Program-made: the position numbers and the translations under genes
Shown here: positions 1 through 12,372 of the stretch, piece after piece
Numbering within the stretch: position 1 is the first letter of the stretch
How the letters are laid out: the number at the start of each line of letters is the position of its first letter
Origin: Curvularia sp. ZM96
Lineage: Eukaryota; Ascomycota; Dothideomycetes; Pleosporales; Pleosporaceae
Direction of reading: 5' to 3'
Assembly (NCBI GenBank): GCA_022457065.1
Contig: JAJGBQ010000003.1
Location: forward strand, 5,010,820 to 5,074,819
Length of the DNA: 64,000 nt
Notes under the pieces: model-generated
Told to the model about the DNA's origin: nothing
The model's database searches: none
The model's input: only the letters and a program-made list of their open reading frames with translations

Positions 1-1831
1 CTTTCTTAAAAATGGGCTTCAAATTGAAAGTAAATCCAGGACGACGAGTGTAAAGTGGGGCCGGTACGTCGAGAGTGTTTCCGCCTTTTCGGTTCTGCTT
101 GTTCTCGATTTGGTCAGGAAGGATACAATCCTTGAACGGCAGACTGCTGTGTTTTTGCATTTCCTTCAAGTTCTCGAGGATTGGTACAAACGTGGCGGGA
201 ATGATACCAGGGAACTCTAGAAGTAGTCCCCGAGTATTTCTGCAGCTCAAGGAAACGGCTAAAGCTACTTGTGCCTGATCGACAGCTACCAGCTTCAAAG
301 TAATGGTGCACCTATAATCTTCCTTGGCGAGGCTCCGTTCGTTCTTCGTGTCTGTATCTCTTCTGCTGACAGTGAAGAACATGTGCTGAACTTGACCATC
401 GTGAATCGAGATAAATGAGAGAAGGATACCCTCGCCAAGTCTTTTTGAGTCTTGCCACCATTTCTGTCTTTCTTTCGCTGATTTTCTGCGCAGCTGTGGG
501 AGTTGTTTGAATGATATACTTATCTCGAGACCATGGCGACGATCGTATGAGACATAGCTAATGTACGCATCCGGGTAGTGGAAAGCCCGAAAATCTCCGA
601 GACTGAGCTTTGGATTGTCGATACAAGCTGGATCGTTTTGTATAGTGTGCAAGAACAATCTTAGAGACATTTTCAGTTCTCCAAAAGTGTCGTGACGAAG
701 AAGGCGAAAGAATGTGTCGATATGTCTTTCAACCTTGTCTTGAAGGAAGTGAGGCTGGTCGAGATCGGTGGATGGCAAAAAGTCGATTGCATCGCTCATG
801 ATTTCCTCAGAAGTGGGAAAGATCTTGACATTAACAATATCAGGCTTATCGTTGTCGTGGCGATCTCGTGGCATTACCAGATTGCGAGGATACGCCGACT
901 TGGTGACAATTTCTACATCCTCGCAATTGTCTTCTTGCGCAAGAAGTCCATTTGCTCGTGCGACAATGGCTCGTATCTTATTGATCCGACCCAGCGTGAT
1001 CGGTATGATCAAATTTCGAGTATCTCCAGCGATTACTTTGGTAGCTTCTTCCATGAAATCTAGTAAAGACGTGATGTTTTCGTTGAATCGAGCGCGAGGC
1101 TCTCTCCTAACAAGCTCCTGAAGTGCACCCGGTATGGTCTGCAAAGTATTCTGAATCATTTCAGGAGAGTTGGCGGATGAGAGATGGGACTCTACGAGTA
1201 TTTGAGAAAGATGTTGGAAGAAAGGAATGGCGCGGTTTCCATTCGTGCCACTCACGAAATTGTAGAGCGCTCCAACAGAGGTATCAACGGAGAGACAGTC
1301 CAACAAAGCCCGATGAGTGATGACGGAGAGAAAAGAACACGCGATACGGACGAATTCCTGCTCTTTCCCTGGGCTTGATCGCAGCTCTAGCAAAGCCTTG
1401 ATATGTTCCCGGCCTCGATAGTCGTCGCTGTCCAGATCGCGTGGCAACATCTGCTGCCATTCTAGATTGTCGCCACTCAAGATGGCAAGGCCACCACTCC
1501 AAAGCTGTTCCATTGTTCTCTTGTCGTTTCTAATAGGCGGAATTTTGATGAGTCGGCGCCATGCATTATAGTCCATTCTAGCTTGTTGTTGCTCGGGAGT
1601 CTCCTCAGGTTGAGGTGGTCGTCCTCTAGATTTATGTATCTCATTTCCATTCATGGGAGGCAGATCATGGGAGTATTTGCATGCTGAGCCATACTTGCAA
1701 CGGCTGTTCGTGAAGTAGCGGCACGGCCTGGGGCCGGTCTGAATATTTCCTTTTTCGCCCTGCCCTGAATCGCCTCGTCCAAATCTCCTCCAGTCTCCTC
1801 TTCCCCGCCTTTTTTGATCAAATGTATTCAT
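1..1831 (-). CDS. N-terminal part of a ZNFX1/Hrr1-like NFX1-type zinc-finger helicase (partial, runs off the left edge)
   Basis: One uninterrupted frame of about 610 codons runs leftward from the ATG at 1829-1831 to the window edge without a stop. Residues ~36-56 form a CCCH zinc finger (PCRYFTNSRCKYGSACKYSH: C-x7-C-x5-C-x3-H), after a Gly/Arg-rich start. The next ~500 residues are helical and lack ATPase motifs. The last visible residues include the block RRPGFTFNLKPI, which I associate with the region before the helicase core of ascomycete NFX1-type zinc-finger helicases, the group often named for fission-yeast Hrr1 (RNAi-linked heterochromatin assembly). The SF1 helicase core and NFX1 fingers should lie beyond the edge. 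The start is chosen because the CCCH finger follows directly and the ATG is the first in frame. The frame is seen directly; the family name rests on recalled motif resemblance. No introns are apparent. Confidence 0.72.
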   Translation of the reverse strand, partial: MNTFDQKRRGRGDWRRFGRGDSGQGEKGNIQTGPRPCRYFTNSRCKYGSACKYSHDLPPMNGNEIHKSRGRPPQPEETPEQQQARMDYNAWRRLIKIPPIRNDKRTMEQLWSGGLAILSGDNLEWQQMLPRDLDSDDYRGREHIKALLELRSSPGKEQEFVRIACSFLSVITHRALLDCLSVDTSVGALYNFVSGTNGNRAIPFFQHLSQILVESHLSSANSPEMIQNTLQTIPGALQELVRREPRARFNENITSLLDFMEEATKVIAGDTRNLIIPITLGRINKIRAIVARANGLLAQEDNCEDVEIVTKSAYPRNLVMPRDRHDNDKPDIVNVKIFPTSEEIMSDAIDFLPSTDLDQPHFLQDKVERHIDTFFRLLRHDTFGELKMSLRLFLHTIQNDPACIDNPKLSLGDFRAFHYPDAYISYVSYDRRHGLEISISFKQLPQLRRKSAKERQKWWQDSKRLGEGILLSFISIHDGQVQHMFFTVSRRDTDTKNERSLAKEDYRCTITLKLVAVDQAQVALAVSLSCRNTRGLLLEFPGIIPATFVPILENLKEMQKHSSLPFKDCILPDQIENKQNRKGGNTLDVPAPLYTRRPGFTFNLKPIFKK

Positions 1832-2339
1832 AATTTCAACTCAGCGTCCTTTGGGGTTTTTGTGTGAAGCTATGAATGTGGGTTGATTCTCAACGGGTAA
1901 AGTATGCAACGAAAGATGGAAAAAGGAAATAGTTGGGCTTCATACAAAGCAAAAAGATTCGTCAGAGTGTGCTAGCACATGCTTCAAAAAGCGCACCTAG
2001 ATATGCAAGGAAACAATGGCTGTGCGGAGAAACAGCATACTTGTATATCATTGGATTCCTCCTATATCAGCTGGTGCAGCCGAACATGCCCCGCAGAGTA
2101 ATACGCAATGGTGTGAGTTGTCAATGCAGAGGATATCCGGCTGAGCGGATTCAAATGATGATTGACCAGGCTCAAGTCCAGGCACGTAATAGTGGCCAGA
2201 CCCAGACGTGGCCACCCCAACTACTCCGCCAACACCAACTATTTTTGACTTTTGAAGCTGCCTATACCACCACATGGCGCTAATTCTAGAGTTGCTATTT
2301 AATCTGCTATTCGGGATTAACTATCGTGATTGTGTTTAT
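1832..2339. other. Intergenic stretch upstream of the CCCH/helicase gene
   Basis: This should contain the promoter of the leftward gene. Short ORFs are present (for example 1933-2283) but show no family motif and overlap on both strands. Nothing further is supported. Confidence 0.5.
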
Positions 2340-3324
<985 letters not shown>

Positions 3325-4611
3325 TGATGTGAATGTTTCACTATAATAATATATCGATGACCGAGTTAGCGAAATAGCGCCTGCATTGATTCCGAAGGGT
3401 CATACGCTTGGCGTTCTTGTAAGCCTAGACCAAGTATAGTCACGTAATTGCCTACTGAGTAATAACTATAATTACATTACCAGAATATAATGCGCTTACA
3501 TGCATACACAACCGTACCTCAGAACCAACGCAAAAGGAACCTCCGTTTATCGAGTATAGCGATGCTAACTGAATATGGATGTTGCGACAGCTCCTGCTCG
3601 CAAATAGTCGAATACAGATAAGCTTGCTGCCTCAGCAGTAGATAAGGCTTAGCGTCAGCGCACACGCACGCTAAGAGGATAATCCCCTCCCGTGAGCCAT
3701 CTTGGAGGGTGGCTGTAACTTTCTTTTTCCATAATCGCCTGCTAGTTGTGTATGCAATGGCCAACACAGTGACTAGCGATTGCGGCTTCACTCCTGCAGG
3801 CAGCATTCTGAAAGTTTCGTCATCATGAGATTGAAGATTGACCAATCATGTTCAGCTGATTGCTATGTACGGAAAGTGGGTCTGCTCAAATATGTTGCGC
3901 AGCTGCGCATAAGGGTGAAGCTACAATCGCTAATGACAGTAGCAGCTATTGTGGTGCAAAAGCTGCCAAAACTGGGCCGTAAGGCTACTGCAACCGTCCC
4001 GCAACCGACGCCGAGTGCGATATGACTCGATCGCGACCGTAATCACTTTGAAGAGTAATTACGTTGGCTCAGCACATGACATGAGCTGTGCCGCATTGGC
4101 GCGACTGTATGCCTGTAAGCAGCTTACAATTTTCAATCGGCGGATCCCATGCGAAGTTCCTCATACGCCGTATTACAAACAAGGGAAGGCCAGTTTACTG
4201 CAGGCAGCTGCGTTGCGCGTCATATGAGACAAAATATTTGATAAAGTGTGATAGAACCGACAATTTCTCCTAGAAAGCATCAACGACGTAATTTTCAGTG
4301 GGTAGCACTAATGTTTTTGTAGAAGGTTGAATTATTTTCGCTGGTTGAGAGAGCAGCGAAGCCAGGAAAGATCTTGTAATTCCGAAAATCTACCAGTCGT
4401 TCCGACTTATCAAGATTTCTTATCTTTCCTCTTTTAGAGCTAGTCTTCTAAGCCAGTCGTGTCAAGACCATTAAGAATGCCCTTATGGCCTCATGCTCCA
4501 ACCTAACTCCTTGCCCTTTGCATCTAGGATGCCTAATGCTAAACCATTAAACTGCATAAGCAACTTCCTAATCTCAAGTGCTTGGGTGAGCTCTATATGC
4601 TCGGCAATAGT
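3325..4611. other. Gene-free stretch
   Basis: Only short overlapping ORFs occur. A diffuse inverted similarity links ~3765-3800 with ~3905-3950 (both contain a TAGCGATTG core next to a CTTCAC-type block), possibly a worn palindromic transposon remnant. Nothing else is supported. Confidence 0.4.
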
Positions 4612-5430
4612 TTAGCTAACCAGATCTCTAAGACCAGCGTCATCTTTAGGTGTGGTTGAGAAAGCATGATTTGCCGCGATGTGGAAGTCTGGGGTGTTCC
4701 AGAAATAGTTGCAGCCTCTATTGAACTTCTCCTTTGCTAGTTCCTTCAGACCCACAACTTCATATTTATCGGCCATCTCGTATATTTTGCTGTGTGTTAG
4801 AAGTTGTGACGACGATCTAGTGAGCGGAGGAGTACCGCAGATCTGACAAGTAAATCCTTTGCATGTGTAATTGCAGTGGGTACCACAGCAATGGTGAGGA
4901 TAGAGTCGACTTGTGTCGCAATAATCAAGCTCGTTGTAACAAGTATGTGGGAAGACAAGATGGTAGCCTAGCTTTTTGTGTGACGACTTCCTACTCTTGA
5001 CAGGCGTGGAAATGGCGACCGCTGAAGATGATGCACTAGCCGGAGGTAGCTGCGGCTCGTATTCACCCTCATACAGATATTGAATGAGAAGCTTTATAGT
5101 CTCAGGCTCATTCTCGGGTAAATCGACTGTGCCGTTCTGGGTTTCCTCCACTCACGTGAGCTAACCTGGGTGTACAACTCGTATCTATAGCCACTTACCT
5201 GCCCGCCAAAACTAACTGCACGTGCAAAAAACCCTGCTCGATTGTGGACAATGACCTTGTGGACTTTATACGTATCACTACCACACGTGATTTTGAAGTC
5301 TAAGTAGGTGCCAGATGCTAAGGAACTGCGTAAGTGTGAGCATTAACGCAATTGTTACAGCGAAATTTCCAACGAGATCCACACGCCTTTTGAGTGAGTC
5401 GAGCAGCTGCTTTTGCGATGTAGTTGCCAT
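4612..5430 (-). CDS. BTB/POZ domain protein, three exons
   Basis: Exons read leftward as 5430-5385, 5317-5199 and 5145-4612, joined by introns of 67 and 53 bp; all junctions keep frame and the product is 232 aa. The domain is evident: exon 1 ends in a QKQLLDSLKR helix, exon 2 carries DFKITCGSDTYKVHKVIV followed by NRAGFFARAV (the BTB strand and helix that bring in the partner), and exon 3 continues with VDLPENEPETIKLLIQYLYEGEYEP. The C-terminal helices (KIYEMADKYEVVGLKELA) are the usual BTB end. A Cys/His-rich loop (residues ~95-140) interrupts the domain. Such stand-alone fungal BTB proteins are presumed protein-interaction or Cullin-3 adaptor modules; substrate unknown. The first donor (GTGTGG) is non-ideal, so exon 1 is the least certain. 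Confidence 0.8.
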
Positions 5431-6499
5431 GATGTCGAGGAAACGTGGGTGAAAGGGACTAAAAGGAAACGTAACAGAAGAGTATCGTAAGAGAGGGTCA
5501 GGTTTAGATCGTTTCGGTTGCCAGAGGCCAAGCGGCGAGCGAGGCGAAAAGAAGTAATTACAGTAGTTACTCACACGGTGAAGCAAGGTTTGGGAACCAC
5601 TGGGCCATAGCTTCCGTTGACAGCACGGGGCCGCTTGTCGCTGCTCACGCCGTTATTGGAGCCAAGAGCCACGGGCTTGAATTGAAACTAAATCACATCC
5701 GATTTAGCGGATCATCATGTGGTGTTCTGATGTGCGTGATAGGCCTCAAAGTGTGCATTACTGTGACTAAGGGCATGCATTCGCTGATGTCCAGCCCGCT
5801 CTTTGCAGCACAGGAAAGTGGCGGACACAATACAGCAGGCTACTTACTGTAGGTTGCTTATCGTCCACCCATGCAGCAAGTCGATCTTTCCCCTCTTTCA
5901 CCGCTGTCGCCCCTTTGTGGTGCTGTACTGCTGTGTCACGACCACAGAATGCTGGCACTCTTGATTACGCTTACAGCCAATAAGCAGAACGAAGGATGCA
6001 ACTTAAAACGCAGCCCCGCAATCCTTGCAAGCACGTCGCAATCACACGCTCTGCGATGGCTACTACCGAGCAACTAAGCAGACTACAGCACGGCATAGTA
6101 TACAGCAATAGGCAGCGAGACCTTATAGCTCATTGCTTTTAACCGAATAGTTAATTAAGGCAATAGTAAACCCCGCTTAGCAGCCTGCTTGCAAAGTATT
6201 CTGTTCACAGCACCCTACCTCTTATTTATATACAGAATTGGCATTGCGAGAGAATCTTAGCCGTTCTAAACAAAGCATATACGTATCAAGTTTAGGTTAG
6301 GTGTTAGGTTTTAATATACGACGCTAAACAGTGCTCTACATATAGGTAGAGCATACTCTAGCCTTCTTACTATTATATCTAGAAAAGAGGCCGATTTTTG
6401 AATACAACATAAAGAGAGTATTGCACTTAAAAGGTAGTACACTATTGCTTTACCTATATTAATACCTCTATATTACATATATATATACGCTAGGACTAG
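5431..6499. other. Gene-free, AT-rich toward its right end
   Basis: Contains the presumed BTB promoter. From ~6100 the base composition turns AT-rich with many TA-rich hexamers and no coding signal. Small ORFs on both strands show no motif. Confidence 0.4.
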
Positions 6500-7391
6500 T
6501 TATCTCTCCCGGTGGTAAGCACCGTCGACCGGACGTACTATGGTTTCGACGTAGAGGGTCGGTCATACATAAGAGACGCGCTGCTCATCCCATTCCTTCA
6601 ACACACGCCCATCGAGTATCCATCCTTCGCCGAATGGACTTCCAATGCATCGTCAACAAGCTCTTCAGCGTGGCAAAACGAGTTTACCCCAAGCATCAGC
6701 CCCGGCATCAGAGATACAGGAACTGTTGTGCGGGCCTTCCTTCCTGTCAGAGACGCCACCGAGCGCAGCCTCATAATAGATTATCAAGGGATTGGCATAG
6801 TGGTGTGCGCGAAACCAAAGCTGATCGAGGTTGTGTTCTCTATAAATGAGGGCTACCGTTTGATTCGCCAAGCCGACGTCGTCACCGAGCCCGAGGGTTT
6901 AATCCGAGACGCTGACAGCAGCGGTAGCGGTAGCCTAGCGATTTCGTTTGTCTGCAGCTTGGCTGCACATTCCTCGAAGACTCTTAGTAGAATGGACACG
7001 CGGACGTGGCAGCTCGCCATTTGTAGAGATCCAGATCGAAGCTTTGAGCAAGGTACGTGATACGCTGAAAGGTGGCGAATCGATCTGTAGGCTGTTCTAC
7101 AGCTATCACGTGTCACTAACTGTCTTCTAAGGGATTTGTTCAGTTATGAGCACCGGGAGCCAAAAAGAGGTTGGAAAATCTCATCTCATCGTCAATGCAA
7201 CACTCACTGATTCTGTAACGGCGTTGGACGGATCTGACGTATGGGCATCGACAACACTCCAAGCCTACTCCGTATACCGCCTTGTATTCCTCGTTTTTAA
7301 CTTCACATTAAGACGAGGGCCCTGTTGGAAGAGGGAGTTCGCTGCTCCCAGCCACCTCCCAGCCACTAAGTCTTGGCATAGATTCTATTAG
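6500..7391 (+). pseudogene. Truncated fragment of a fungal hypothetical protein (two exon pieces)
   Basis: Reading begins after an in-frame TAG at 6497 with no in-frame ATG for ~490 nt, so the 5' end is missing. Exon pieces 6500-7052 and 7132-7391 are joined by a good intron (GTACGT...CTAAG, 79 bp) that restores a continuous frame. Recognisable blocks are GFDVEGRSYIRDALLIPF, GTVVRAFLPVRDATERS and DVWASTTLQA, which I recall from a large uncharacterised filamentous-fungal family of secreted/membrane proteins, normally several hundred residues longer. The frame ends soon after VFNFTL, so the 3' part is probably missing too. The intact splice signals show it was once a working gene; AT-rich decayed DNA borders it on the left. 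Confidence 0.5.
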
Positions 7392-8920
7392 TATACCAGC
7401 GTCCCACGTGCTGTCAAGTAGTCACTCAATCAATACTTCTACCCCTTTCAACAGACCCATCACTTGCTCAAGCTCTACAGCAAGTCAACACTTTCATTAT
7501 CCTCTCAATTCCTATATCTACACCAAGTGCAGATTTTGTAATCACCTGTACGTCCGTTCCGATACTTGTGCGAGCTCCTTCACCACAACCCACTCCTCTT
7601 CGCTCACCTAATCCTTTAGCTATCTCTGGTTTAGCTAATCAATGTACAATATACAACATGCAGAGGAAGAAGTCGCTCAAGGACAAGCATACCTTGAGGA
7701 GGCGGGGGCAATCCCTAACCCTGGCATGTACATACTCCGTAAGCATGAACTAGCAACTTGGCAATCAACCTCCGAGATAGGGTAGGCTCGTTCCTAAAAG
7801 AGCTAGGGCCGACTTTGAGCGGACCTGAGTCAAGCGCAGCTTTGCGGCACAGTTGCTTTCCCTGCTTGCCAAGTAACCTCGAAACCTCTATTCATCCTTG
7901 TGTGCTCTTTGTTGCCAAAGAAAAAGACGTTTTACGCATATCAGATACTGAATTAGCAAGTAAAAAAACACCCACGCCAGGTGCCAACGCCATGTCGTTG
8001 CATTTACTATGTACCTACCAGCGTTACGAAATCAAGCTTTCGCCTTAGCGTTGGCCCGCAGAACCCTCCCGTCGGTACTAACCTTTAGGCCACCCACTGT
8101 GCCGCTGTGCCGCTGTGCCGCTACGTGTCCAAGGTTATCCCACTAATAGCGCGTAGGCGTTACGTGCACGATGCGATAGTTTCGCAGCACGCAGCCGTCT
8201 GCTAGTGGCCTTGTGTGCTAGCGCAGATAATAGCCCGGGTTGGATTCGTGTCAAGCTTTATCTTCGCGTGCTTAATCAATGCTCTCTAGGCTAGATTCTG
8301 AAACATCTTGCGTTGGTGGTGGAGCTTGTTGATCCTGATTCTAAAGTTGTTCATTAGTGAGACCCTCATTCTTTTGCTCCTTTTGGTTAAGGTCTTGTAG
8401 TCAAGTAGCTAGCTGTTATCTAGGCCTCTGATCGATAGGATGGCGTAGTCTTGTGCGCTGTTGCCAATTCCCTCAGGCATCTTGTCTTCCCGTTTTTCTT
8501 GGCATAGAGTCGAAACCATGACTGCAAACAATTCAAATAAGCGCACAGTATCAGCGCAGCGGAGAAAACAGAACCATCGTGCCCAGTGGAATTTCCAAAG
8601 TTAGTATCCACGGCATCAATCGTTCTGGTAGCACTTTAAGTGCTACCAGAACACTTTACCTGATACTGACAATGCTCTTTTTTTAGAGCGCCACGGAAGG
8701 CAGGCTTATAAGCGCTGTCCCCACAGTACTGAATTATCAGGTAGCTTCGACAGAGGAGCACACTTTTAAATAGCAATGCTCCCGCCCCACCCGGCCACTC
8801 AATAGCAAAAAGCACTCCATTCTCGTTTGTAACTTCACTTCACCTACAGCATCATCCAACGGAGACGCCACGCACCTTTCTATCCATTGTTCTAAGTAGC
8901 TGCTCGAAAAACCAAGCAAC
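7392..8920. other. Gene-free stretch
   Basis: Short ORFs only. It contains a short GTGCCGCT triplication near 8100-8130 and the perfect palindrome at 8622-8652. The right end should be the methyltransferase promoter. Confidence 0.4.
8622..8652. repeat. Perfect 15-bp inverted repeat with a 1-nt centre
   Basis: The arms GTTCTGGTAGCACTT and AAGTGCTACCAGAAC are exact reverse complements around a single T. It could be a cruciform, a dyad regulatory site or a transcript hairpin about 270 bp upstream of the methyltransferase start. Function unknown. Confidence 0.9.
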
Positions 8921-9574
8921 ATGCCTGAAGCACCCGAAGACATTGTCGAACACGCCTATGATCACATTGCACGATGGTATCTAGAATGGGTTAAAAGCGA
9001 TAAGTCACCACGCGAAAGATACACAAAGAAACTCCTGGAAAAGTTACCGCCCTTACCATCCATTCTGGAGCTTGGCTGTGGCCCCGGTGTGCCTGTACTG
9101 AATATGCTGGTCGACCACGGAGCTCAAGTGATAGCAAACGACATCTCTGCCAAGCAAATAGAAATGGCTAAAGCTCGTTGCCCGCATGCAAAGTTCGTCG
9201 CTGGTAACATGAAAACACTCACGTTCGACGCTGAGAGCTTCCACGGCGCGCTCAGCTTCTACACCTTGTTCCACCTCCCTCGCTCGCAACTAAAGGATCT
9301 GCTCGCCAAGATTTATAGATGGATGAAGCCCGGCGGTCTCTTCGTTTTCAACCTTGCAAGCATTGACGAAGAAGAAATTCATGGCGAGATGATGGGTTAT
9401 GGCATGTTTTGGAGCAGCTATGGAGTCCATGAAAATTGCGAAATATTGGAACAAATAGGCTTCGAATTGTTAGAGGTTGAGAAGGTGAAGGCAGGTGATG
9501 GCAAGCTGGAGGAAGATGAGCCAGATTACGATTCTGAGTTTATTTGGGTGATGGCACAAAAACCAGGGACTTAA
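8921..9574 (+). CDS. Class I SAM-dependent methyltransferase
   Basis: An intact single-exon ORF of 217 aa. Motif I of the Rossmann-fold methyltransferases is clear at residues 49-57 (LELGCGPGV), followed by the acidic ribose-binding position (VIANDIS, ~70-76) and the motif II/III area (GALSFYTLFHLPR, then WMKPGGLFVFNLAS). Length and order fit the small ubiE/Coq5-like Methyltransf_11/25 type. The substrate cannot be read from sequence. It stands alone, not in an obvious metabolite cluster. The ATG is the first in frame and the context AAGCAACATG is good for fungi. No stops or RIP-type damage, so probably functional. Confidence 0.88.
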   Translation: MPEAPEDIVEHAYDHIARWYLEWVKSDKSPRERYTKKLLEKLPPLPSILELGCGPGVPVLNMLVDHGAQVIANDISAKQIEMAKARCPHAKFVAGNMKTLTFDAESFHGALSFYTLFHLPRSQLKDLLAKIYRWMKPGGLFVFNLASIDEEEIHGEMMGYGMFWSSYGVHENCEILEQIGFELLEVEKVKAGDGKLEEDEPDYDSEFIWVMAQKPGT

Positions 9575-10374
9575 AAAGGAGAGAAATTGGATGGCTCAAG
9601 TTAACGTGTGTGACAAGCGAGGAGTAAGAGATATTAGAGTAATATTCAGACGAATACTTAGGTTTTATTCCAACGATTAGATAGCACTTATATACTATGG
9701 AGGTTCTCAGCCCTATAGGCCCAAGGGGTGTTCAATAGAGACCCGAGGGCTCTCCTCTTGGTCCCATATCCAAGTCACGTGACAACCAACTCTATCTCAT
9801 CGTGTTATAGAGTGAGGCTACCTTACTTAGTAAGTAAGACTAGATAACTAGGGGGATTGTAGATTTAATTCTAGCCTATAATACTTCTCTAGGCTGGACA
9901 GCGGCGTTGTTGCATTGCACAATGAAGGCAATTAAGATTTGAATAAAGATTAGTTTGCAGGTATAGAGAGGATAAGTTCAAATAGACCTTTTTACAGACC
10001 TATAACTAGAAAGCAAACTACTGCAACAAACAGAAAGTGCTATAAGGTCTTATAGAGTATAAAGGGCTTAGCATAGAGTCTAGGTATAGTTCATTCAATT
10101 TGTAAAGAGAACGCGATCATAACTATAGCTATGATTGTCATAGATGGTAAATAACCCATACTAACGAAGAAGCATATGATTTTTGCTGAACTTAACAGAT
10201 CCGTATTTTCATTGTTAGAAGCCCTAAGGGATTTCCAAACCAGCTTCTGGCGTAATGGGTTGGATTTTCGATGAGTGGCAGGAGATTTGCGAGGTGGCAA
10301 TCGGGTAATCTTCCTAGATTAGTTAGTGTGAACAATTTCCAATCCAGGCTTTGTATTGCTGCTTACCGCAAGAC
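9575..10374. other. Gene-free stretch, AT-rich
   Basis: Between the convergent methyltransferase and secreted-protein genes. Stretches at 9620-9900 look like worn repeat DNA, but no terminal repeats or coding motifs could be fixed. Both genes' terminators should lie here. Confidence 0.35.
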
Positions 10375-10692
10375 TTAGCTAGCCCAGCATGTGTACGCCC
10401 TAATAGCTGCCCAGGGTCCAGCATTGCACCGTCCTGAGCTAACACTGCACTCATAGTGTGTTTGATCTGGATCCGAACAGGGCGTGGTCCAAAAGTTGCA
10501 GTGATCTGTTCCTGGAGGTGGCACCCAGACTCCACACAAGTTTGTGGTCTTCCAACCGCTGATATCGATGCAGGTTCCAGGATTTTGCGTTCTTTCGAAC
10601 TCGCCGCTGCACCCGTACCAATCCACTTCTGTGCTGGCCTGGACTCCAGCCAAGAGAGTCATAAGTATAGGTAGGGCGACTTGAAGCTTCAT
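10375..10692 (-). CDS. Small secreted cysteine-rich protein (candidate effector)
   Basis: An intact 105-aa ORF. Residues 1-19 form a classical signal peptide (MKLQVALPILMTLLAGVQA) with a likely cut after QA or QAS. The mature part of ~85 residues has eight cysteines (WYGC, GTC, NLC, DHC, TPC, YEC, GRC, YTC), enough for four disulphides, and many Trp and Gly. No lysine-rich or membrane segment is present. Size, secretion and even cysteine count are what is seen in apoplastic effectors and small antimicrobial proteins of plant-associated fungi. No homologue is recognised. No intron is needed, although a second frame overlapping the 3' end also holds two cysteines. The role is inferred only from architecture. 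Confidence 0.68.
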   Translation of the reverse strand: MKLQVALPILMTLLAGVQASTEVDWYGCSGEFERTQNPGTCIDISGWKTTNLCGVWVPPPGTDHCNFWTTPCSDPDQTHYECSVSSGRCNAGPWAAIRAYTCWAS

Positions 10693-12372
10693 GGTGGCTG
10701 TCTGAGGTGATCGTTCTGGTACTGTTTACCGGTGTTGTGTACGTGTAGCTGATAAGATCTGAGAGTGGAAAGAACAATGCGGATGTAGACGCACATATCT
10801 ATCTTCCCCCTAATCTTAGATCGAGCCTACCCCTCATCTTCTCAACGGTTCGCAATGGTTCGCAATGCGAAATACGAGTGTGTGTTACTTCTGCGGTACA
10901 CTTACGAAGTAGGATGTTCTAGCTGAACTATGGAGTACAAAAGCGGGGTTAAGTAAGCTTGTGAATGGATCAGGTCCAGCCGCAACTAGCCTGATATCGA
11001 GGAGCGTATATAGAGAGCGGGACAAACGGTGGAACGTAATCTCGAGCTGAATGCAGCCTCAGCATCTACTGCTGTTTAGTTCTACATTCGGCATAGAGTG
11101 GCTCAGCTGGCGTTAGACAAGAGTTATAGAGAGAAAGAGAAGAGAAGAGTGTTGTGCTCGCTCATCTGACCTTCAATGCGAATAGCATCTTCCTCTGGGT
11201 AGCTTTAGTCTGTCAAAACTTTGGTAACATACCAAGATAGAAGGTGCTCGTGAAGCTAGAAGCATTTCCACCTAGACTCGACAGTCTTTACAATCGGATG
11301 ATGCAGCACATAACCAGCTGAACGACAAGAGAAGCCTCAGTTCTAGAAAGTGATCGAGTAGGATAAAATCAATAGAAAGTTGAGATAGCATACCGACCTC
11401 GCCATTTGTACCTTTTTTTGTGAAGCGGACGTCACGATACTATTGGAGTTAGCCACTGAAATCAACACCAATCAATGCGTTGTAACCTGTAATGCTAGCA
11501 GGACGAAAACTACCAATCCGAGTAAGATAATATCTTCTGACGTCAGCAAAACAGAAACTACCAATGCTAGCATTCATCTACTTGACACGTGCAGAATATT
11601 GCCTGAAGCCAGCGCGCAACACTGACGTATTGCACTACCACCCAGATATCGCTCGAACATCTATACGCTAGCACGCGTTCAATCCAAATAAATCGCGCAT
11701 AACGCTGACATTTGCCTTATGACAAAGATAACAGATCTTAGTCTAAGCTAATAAAGAGCGAGACAAGATCAAGGTCATTGAGGCTGATAGGATTCTCTGA
11801 GAGATGCATAGTCAGTGGTCTTGAGGCCATCAAATAACGTCAGCCGAGAAATCTGGATCATGCCAACTGTAGTTTAATACTGGGCTCCAAACACTAAAAG
11901 CTAACTTTTCGAACTGCAACTATGCAACACATTACCTTCTACCAGAAAAGATAATCACGGCTTCTTAGACGTCTCCATCCTCGCCTACGCGAATGTATTC
12001 ATCTGTATTTAGTCTAGGAACATATTGATTCCAGCATAAGCTGTAATCAATTGCTTAGGCAGAATTTGTGGTTGAACTAGCACTAGATCTGGGATCCCTA
12101 AACTCAATATCATGAAGGAAAATGTCTATATGGAAGGGTTTGCCATTTTTAGGTTTTCTAGATCTACTCACCACGTCTGAGCTAGTTGCAAACGTATTGC
12201 CGAGTCAACCGAGACGCGTGGGATTTGAATTACGAGCAATCGTCGCAATTCAGCGTAGAATATAAGTCAGTACTAGCTTCTCTGCTCTCCGAAAGTTTTA
12301 TACAGTATCATCCTAGCGGCGAGGTGCAATTGCCATGATTCTAGTCCGTGCCTCTCGTTGAAAGTTCCGGGC
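10693..12372. other. Gene-free stretch
   Basis: Its left end should be the promoter of the secreted-protein gene. The only ORF above 60 codons (11443-11625) is low-complexity and contains a short repeated block (AAACTACCAAT). Nothing else is supported. Confidence 0.4.

Noticed and set aside
9620..9900. Possible solo LTR
   Set aside because: AT-rich and repeat-like, but no terminal TG...CA pair, target duplication or second copy could be shown within the window.
11443..11625. 60-codon ORF with repeated TTN motifs
   Set aside because: Short, low complexity, no start context or neighbours to support it.
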